Assembly: GCA_009733575.1 (NCBI GenBank)
Contig: ML769389.1
Location: forward strand, 62,001 to 126,000
DNA: 64,000 nt
Direction of reading: 5' to 3'
Origin: Gymnopus androsaceus JB14
Lineage: Eukaryota; Basidiomycota; Agaricomycetes; Agaricales; Omphalotaceae
Below, one piece after another: positions 61,001-64,000 of this stretch (within the stretch, counting starts at the first letter, position 1; each line of letters begins with the position of its first letter). A program made the position numbers and the translations under genes. A model generated the notes under the pieces. It saw only the letters and a list, made by a program, of their open reading frames with translations. It made no database searches and was not told the origin of the DNA.

Positions 61001-61113
61001 GGCGTCGAATTGAGATCAATTGAGGCTGTCTCTTCGTCAGATTCGAATTCTGCAGGAAGATTTTGTTCGTGTAGATTCGGAGAGTTCGTGGAGAGGTCGG
61101 CAAGAGAAGTCAT
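58006..61113 (-). CDS. avl9: AVL9-like DENN-domain protein
   Basis: AVL9 family proteins act in late secretory traffic. The acidic, Ser-rich N-terminus (MTSLADLSTNSP, 61113) precedes KLVLGIALVDFNHLVGG and GPRIEW. Exons downstream read IPFLALPDGAH, DYSYFHIVPSGPNPTTIFGI, QQIAASALLVKTEDVTRSTV, FRQRTLILVKALMLQKRIMF, YGHPVERLCTYQYSLISLLP, GLPLDIFGRDAFFQPYLPLQ, RETKSWLCGSTNSIVTQQKE and NAYEVWERTTDPMLFDI. This order fits the AVL9 DENN module. The C-terminal tail (58818-58006) is Pro/Ser-rich, ending EAYSGVAVAM. More than ten short introns. No damage seen. A start at 61188 is also open; I prefer 61113 because the next Met begins the conserved acidic segment. Confidence 0.85.
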
Positions 61114-61215
61114 GTTAGAAGGAAAGTTAGAAATATTGCCAGCGGCTATAGCGCAGTAGTCTGAGTGAGCGCCTAGCTTGACGCCCACGTTTCTTCCTTT
61201 CTACCTTGCACGGCA
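61114..61215. promoter_or_regulatory. Compact divergent promoter
   Basis: Only 102 bp separate the start codons of the AVL9-like and MYND genes, so they must share promoter sequence. If the upstream Met at 61188 were used, the gap would be 27 bp, which argues against it. Confidence 0.5.
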
Positions 61216-62532
61216 ATGGCAAAAAGACAACCATACTACTCTCTGTTCCGTCCTTCAACTCTTTCTAGCGAACTCGTCAAAATAAGTCTTGATCAACAGG
61301 ACACTTCCGACCTCATCGACAAATGGCTTGAACATCGCCGACAAGACTGCTATACAGAGTGGTTTTTCTCGCGTCGAGATCAGAAATACGATCGCAACCA
61401 GAAGCAGCTTGGTAATCTGGACCAAGGGTGAATTGCAAGCCGAAAATATCTTTTGCCGAACGGTGGATACAAGCAGACTTCTTCCTCTCAGAAGGTTAGT
61501 CGCGCCCTCTTTGTTTTATCCGCGTCTTACCAGTGACTAACCGTCCTTTTTCAGAACCTGGACAACAAATGTCTATTATCATAGCTCAATTCACGATCGG
61601 AAGCGTCCAATGATGCCGGTCGTGTTCACGATGGTGAGAACTCTTTCTTCTCACTTCCTTTTACTATTTAATTCGACAGTCCAGTTACCGGAACTTATGT
61701 TACTACGCGCCATGCACGACGTAGGATGCGACGATATATATATAATCGTTACAGACCTCACCCGTACCGAAATGGATGCGGTCACCGAGTATTTCAAGCT
61801 CGTCTGTCGACATGCCTTTGGACGTGTATGCAAACCCAGTATGGAACGACGTATACAACATGAACGTATGAATATCACAAATACTCCCACAAGTTTATGC
61901 CTTACCGTCTTATTCCAGATATGCGAATAACTCATACCCTCAATCGTCAGCGAAGGACTCCCTGTTTCCCGCAGATCGATCTCACTCTACGTACAATTCT
62001 GTATGACAAGAGACCTCCGTTCATCGTACTATTCTCACCCCAACCTGCTTCATATTCCCAAATTCTCTTCACCCATCACTCATATGTCCCCGACGAAGAA
62101 GTTTTCTTCGACTACCCTACCGGATGTCCGAATCCTTCTTGCACAGATCATTGTGAGATGCTCCGTATGTTCTTTCTTCATCCTCCCCACTTGGCCTTGC
62201 TTACCCCGTTACTTGCAGGGTTCCCCAGAAGAGGTTTGGAAACCGCCAACGTTCTGGAGATTAAAAGAGGCGGAAAATTCGGCAGAAGAGTCAAACAAAG
62301 GATGATGTGCAATTGGATCCATTGCGACGTATGTTTCGGCGAGGAGCCTTTGGGAAAGAGTGCGAGCGGAAGCAGTCAAAAGTCCGAAAGCTCAGAGAGT
62401 AGCGTGGAACAGCGTGCCATCCTTGGTCAATTGTGCAGCAAATGCCGACTGGTCAGGTATTGCTCGCTGGAGCATCAGAAACAGGATTGGGCTGAACATC
62501 GGCGAGTGTGTGTCAAAATGGATTGGGATTAG
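61216..62532 (+). CDS. MYND-type zinc-finger protein
   Basis: The start MAKRQPYYSLFRPSTLSSEL (61216) leads into a variable N-terminal region, then LPELMLLRAMHDVGCDDIYI and LTRTEMDAVTEYFKLVCRHA. The last exon, to 62532, has MMCNWIHCDVCFGEEP and the MYND finger LCSKCRLVRYCSLEHQKQDW with AEHRRVCVKMDWD at the end. The pairs C-x2-C, C-x2-C, Y-C-x3-H and H-x3-C needed to bind two zinc ions are all present. MYND fingers mediate protein-protein contacts. The partner is not known. Junctions near 61430-61630 are only partly resolved. Confidence 0.8.
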
Positions 62533-63153
62533 CACCGTCCGATTTTTCATCTTTTTATTTTATTTTCTTCATCTTTCACTCCGGGGCATCTTGTGACGAT
62601 CTCTACCATGCAACTCATTATCATATTCTCCTTCATTAACACTCTTCCTGTTGTACGTGTACTGCAAATGCTGTACTGCTATTGCCAGATGTTGCCTGAT
62701 GCTCCATCTGGATAATTTAACGATATTTGCATCCTGTTTTATGGATTCCACTATGAAGCGGGTAGTGCGTCTCCGCAACATCGGTGAAAGCTTGCTCATT
62801 AAGCAAATGGATAACGTAGTACTATACGGAGAGGAGAGGAAAGTGAAAAAATGGTTATGTACTAAAGCAATGGATAAGAATGTATCAAACGCGTAAGTAG
62901 TAGGTTCTAAGTAGCGAACTTGTTCTTGGCTGTCTTTCGTGTATTCTGTGAAGAGCCCGTCATAGGATTGAGGGAAAAGTTAGTAATGGTGACACTGCAC
63001 GTCTCGCTAGCAAGCATTGATGATTGAAAGAGAGATTAAGCGCTCGCGCTGCAAGCTTTCTTTCCTTCCACCATCTCGTTTTGGTTCGTAATTCCAAGAC
63101 ATCCACATACATTTTCTCCTGATTCTTTATAGGCAATTTGCTTTCGGAGAATC
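62533..63153. other. Intergenic, no gene
   Basis: Only short unsupported ORFs occur. The sequence before 63154 is the likely promoter of the F-box gene. Confidence 0.4.
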
Positions 63154-64000
63154 ATGGCCCACCAGTTGAGTGTCACGTTGTGCTCGAAATGCAGAAGCCC
63201 ACTCGAGTTCAAGCCACGAATAAACGTGAACTCTGCCAACTTGGACGTTTCTTCAGACTCTGCACTCGATCCTGACAAAATCCCTGAAATAATCCTTTTA
63301 TCCAACAAAGACCTTGACGATTACGACGCCGAGATCAATCGTCTCCGGTCCCAAATTTCCTATGTTGAGAAACAGAAGCAGTTAGTGCACGACTATAAAA
63401 CACAACTCCAGTCGCTTCTTTCGTTTTTTCGACAATTTCCTAACGAAATCTTATGCGCTATTTTCGAGCTGGCCTGCACAAACAATTTGTTCCAGGAATA
63501 CCCTTGGCCATCGAATCAACAATCGGGGAAACCAAGCACTACCTTATCCTCACCTGCCATCACATACCTTCCAGCTCTTTCCATCAGTGCTGTATGCACT
63601 CGATGGCGGTCTTTGGCTCTCACATTGCCTAGGTTATGGTCTCAATTGAGGCTTGAGATTTCAGGATATTCAGTGCCGGTGAGAGCAGATATCCATGATA
63701 GGTTCATGTCTATCCTAAAGCTCTATCTGGATCGCTCTGCTGATATTCCGCTCTCAATCGACCTGGAAACAACGGACGGCGATGAGGGCAACCCATCTGC
63801 GCTAGACCAACTTCTTGAACACGCTTACCGCTGGCAAACGTTCAACTACTTTGGTGATTTTAATCTTCGACTCAGTGGTTTACAACCTGAAGTCCCTTCA
63901 AAATTCCCTATCCTCGAGAACCTGACTCTCAAAGGTTACGACTTCCCGTTCACAGATTTAAGCTGCTTCGAACATGCGCCGAAGCTCCGCACCGTCGGCG
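63154..64000 (+). CDS. F-box family protein, 3' end cut by the window
   Basis: The frame is open from 63154 (MAHQLSVTLCSKCRSPLEF) to the window end, 282 codons. A short cysteine pair (CSKC) opens it, then a coiled-coil-like stretch (DAEINRLRSQISYVEKQKQL). The F-box follows, FFRQFPNEILCAIFELACTN and LSISAVCTRWRSLALTLPRL with WSQLRLEI. Next come leucine-rich-like segments (PILENLTLKGYDFPF). This layout, coiled coil, F-box, then degenerate leucine-rich repeats, is very common in agaric genomes, where F-box genes are expanded. It would be the substrate receptor of an SCF ubiquitin ligase. No intron is visible in this part. Confidence 0.85.
   Translation, partial: MAHQLSVTLCSKCRSPLEFKPRINVNSANLDVSSDSALDPDKIPEIILLSNKDLDDYDAEINRLRSQISYVEKQKQLVHDYKTQLQSLLSFFRQFPNEILCAIFELACTNNLFQEYPWPSNQQSGKPSTTLSSPAITYLPALSISAVCTRWRSLALTLPRLWSQLRLEISGYSVPVRADIHDRFMSILKLYLDRSADIPLSIDLETTDGDEGNPSALDQLLEHAYRWQTFNYFGDFNLRLSGLQPEVPSKFPILENLTLKGYDFPFTDLSCFEHAPKLRTVG

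Overview
The window is nuclear DNA of a mushroom-forming basidiomycete (Agaricomycetes). Its genes are broken by many short GT-AG introns of about 45-70 nt. It also carries families typical of this class: NLR-type WD40 proteins, Crinkler (CRN)-like effectors, a CCG-motif tetraspanin, a DUF6533-like membrane protein, HGDLR kinase-like proteins, an F-box protein and an SRPK-like relic. I cannot name the species.

Region by region. 1-1.4 kb: the C-terminal end of a WD40-repeat NLR-type protein with almost identical 126-bp repeats and two frame changes. 2.4-14.2 kb: a local cluster of three CRN-like genes on the minus strand. Two (A and B) end in a nuclease-like domain and are broken; A carries a 682-bp transposon with 9-bp target duplications. 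The third (C) ends in a kinase-like domain and looks intact. A 7-exon membrane-protein gene sits between A and C. Shared flanking sequence (R1, R2, R3) repeats three times and the last copy abuts the start of the next gene. 14.2-18.2 kb: a Pms1/PMS2-type mismatch-repair gene with intact catalytic domains but four frame changes in its linker. 19-22.5 kb: a small secreted protein, an SRPK kinase relic, one of two copies of an unknown basic protein, and an array of palindromic repeats. 23.4-27.1 kb: REV1 translesion polymerase. 27.2-28.8 kb: the second unknown-protein copy and a decayed fragment of the PMS1 gene. 28.9-35.6 kb: a Baeyer-Villiger/flavin monooxygenase, a DUF6533-like membrane protein and a tetraspanin. 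36.2-38.7 kb: the proteasome ATPase RPT6, flanked by two intron-containing tRNA-Thr genes of different anticodon. 39.9-42.2 kb: a secreted protein and an EasG-like NAD(P)-binding oxidoreductase.

41-55.9 kb is a rearranged palindromic segmental duplication. Its four genes are the EasG-like oxidoreductase, a 7TM membrane protein (X), a kinase-like gene (Y) and NAD(P)H-hydrate epimerase (Z). They recur in inverted orientation as full copies or fragments. The epimerase copies encode the same protein over the compared part and look intact, whereas the copies of X and Y have decayed at different places. 56.4-64 kb returns to single-copy housekeeping genes: an Orc6-like protein, an AVL9/DENN protein divergent from a MYND zinc-finger gene, and the start of an F-box gene.

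Themes: DNA maintenance genes (PMS1, REV1, Orc6) lie among fast-evolving, duplicated conflict-type genes (NLR, CRN, kinase-like), and single-base indels in duplicated genes are common. All calls come from reading translated sequence and motifs; no database search was run.
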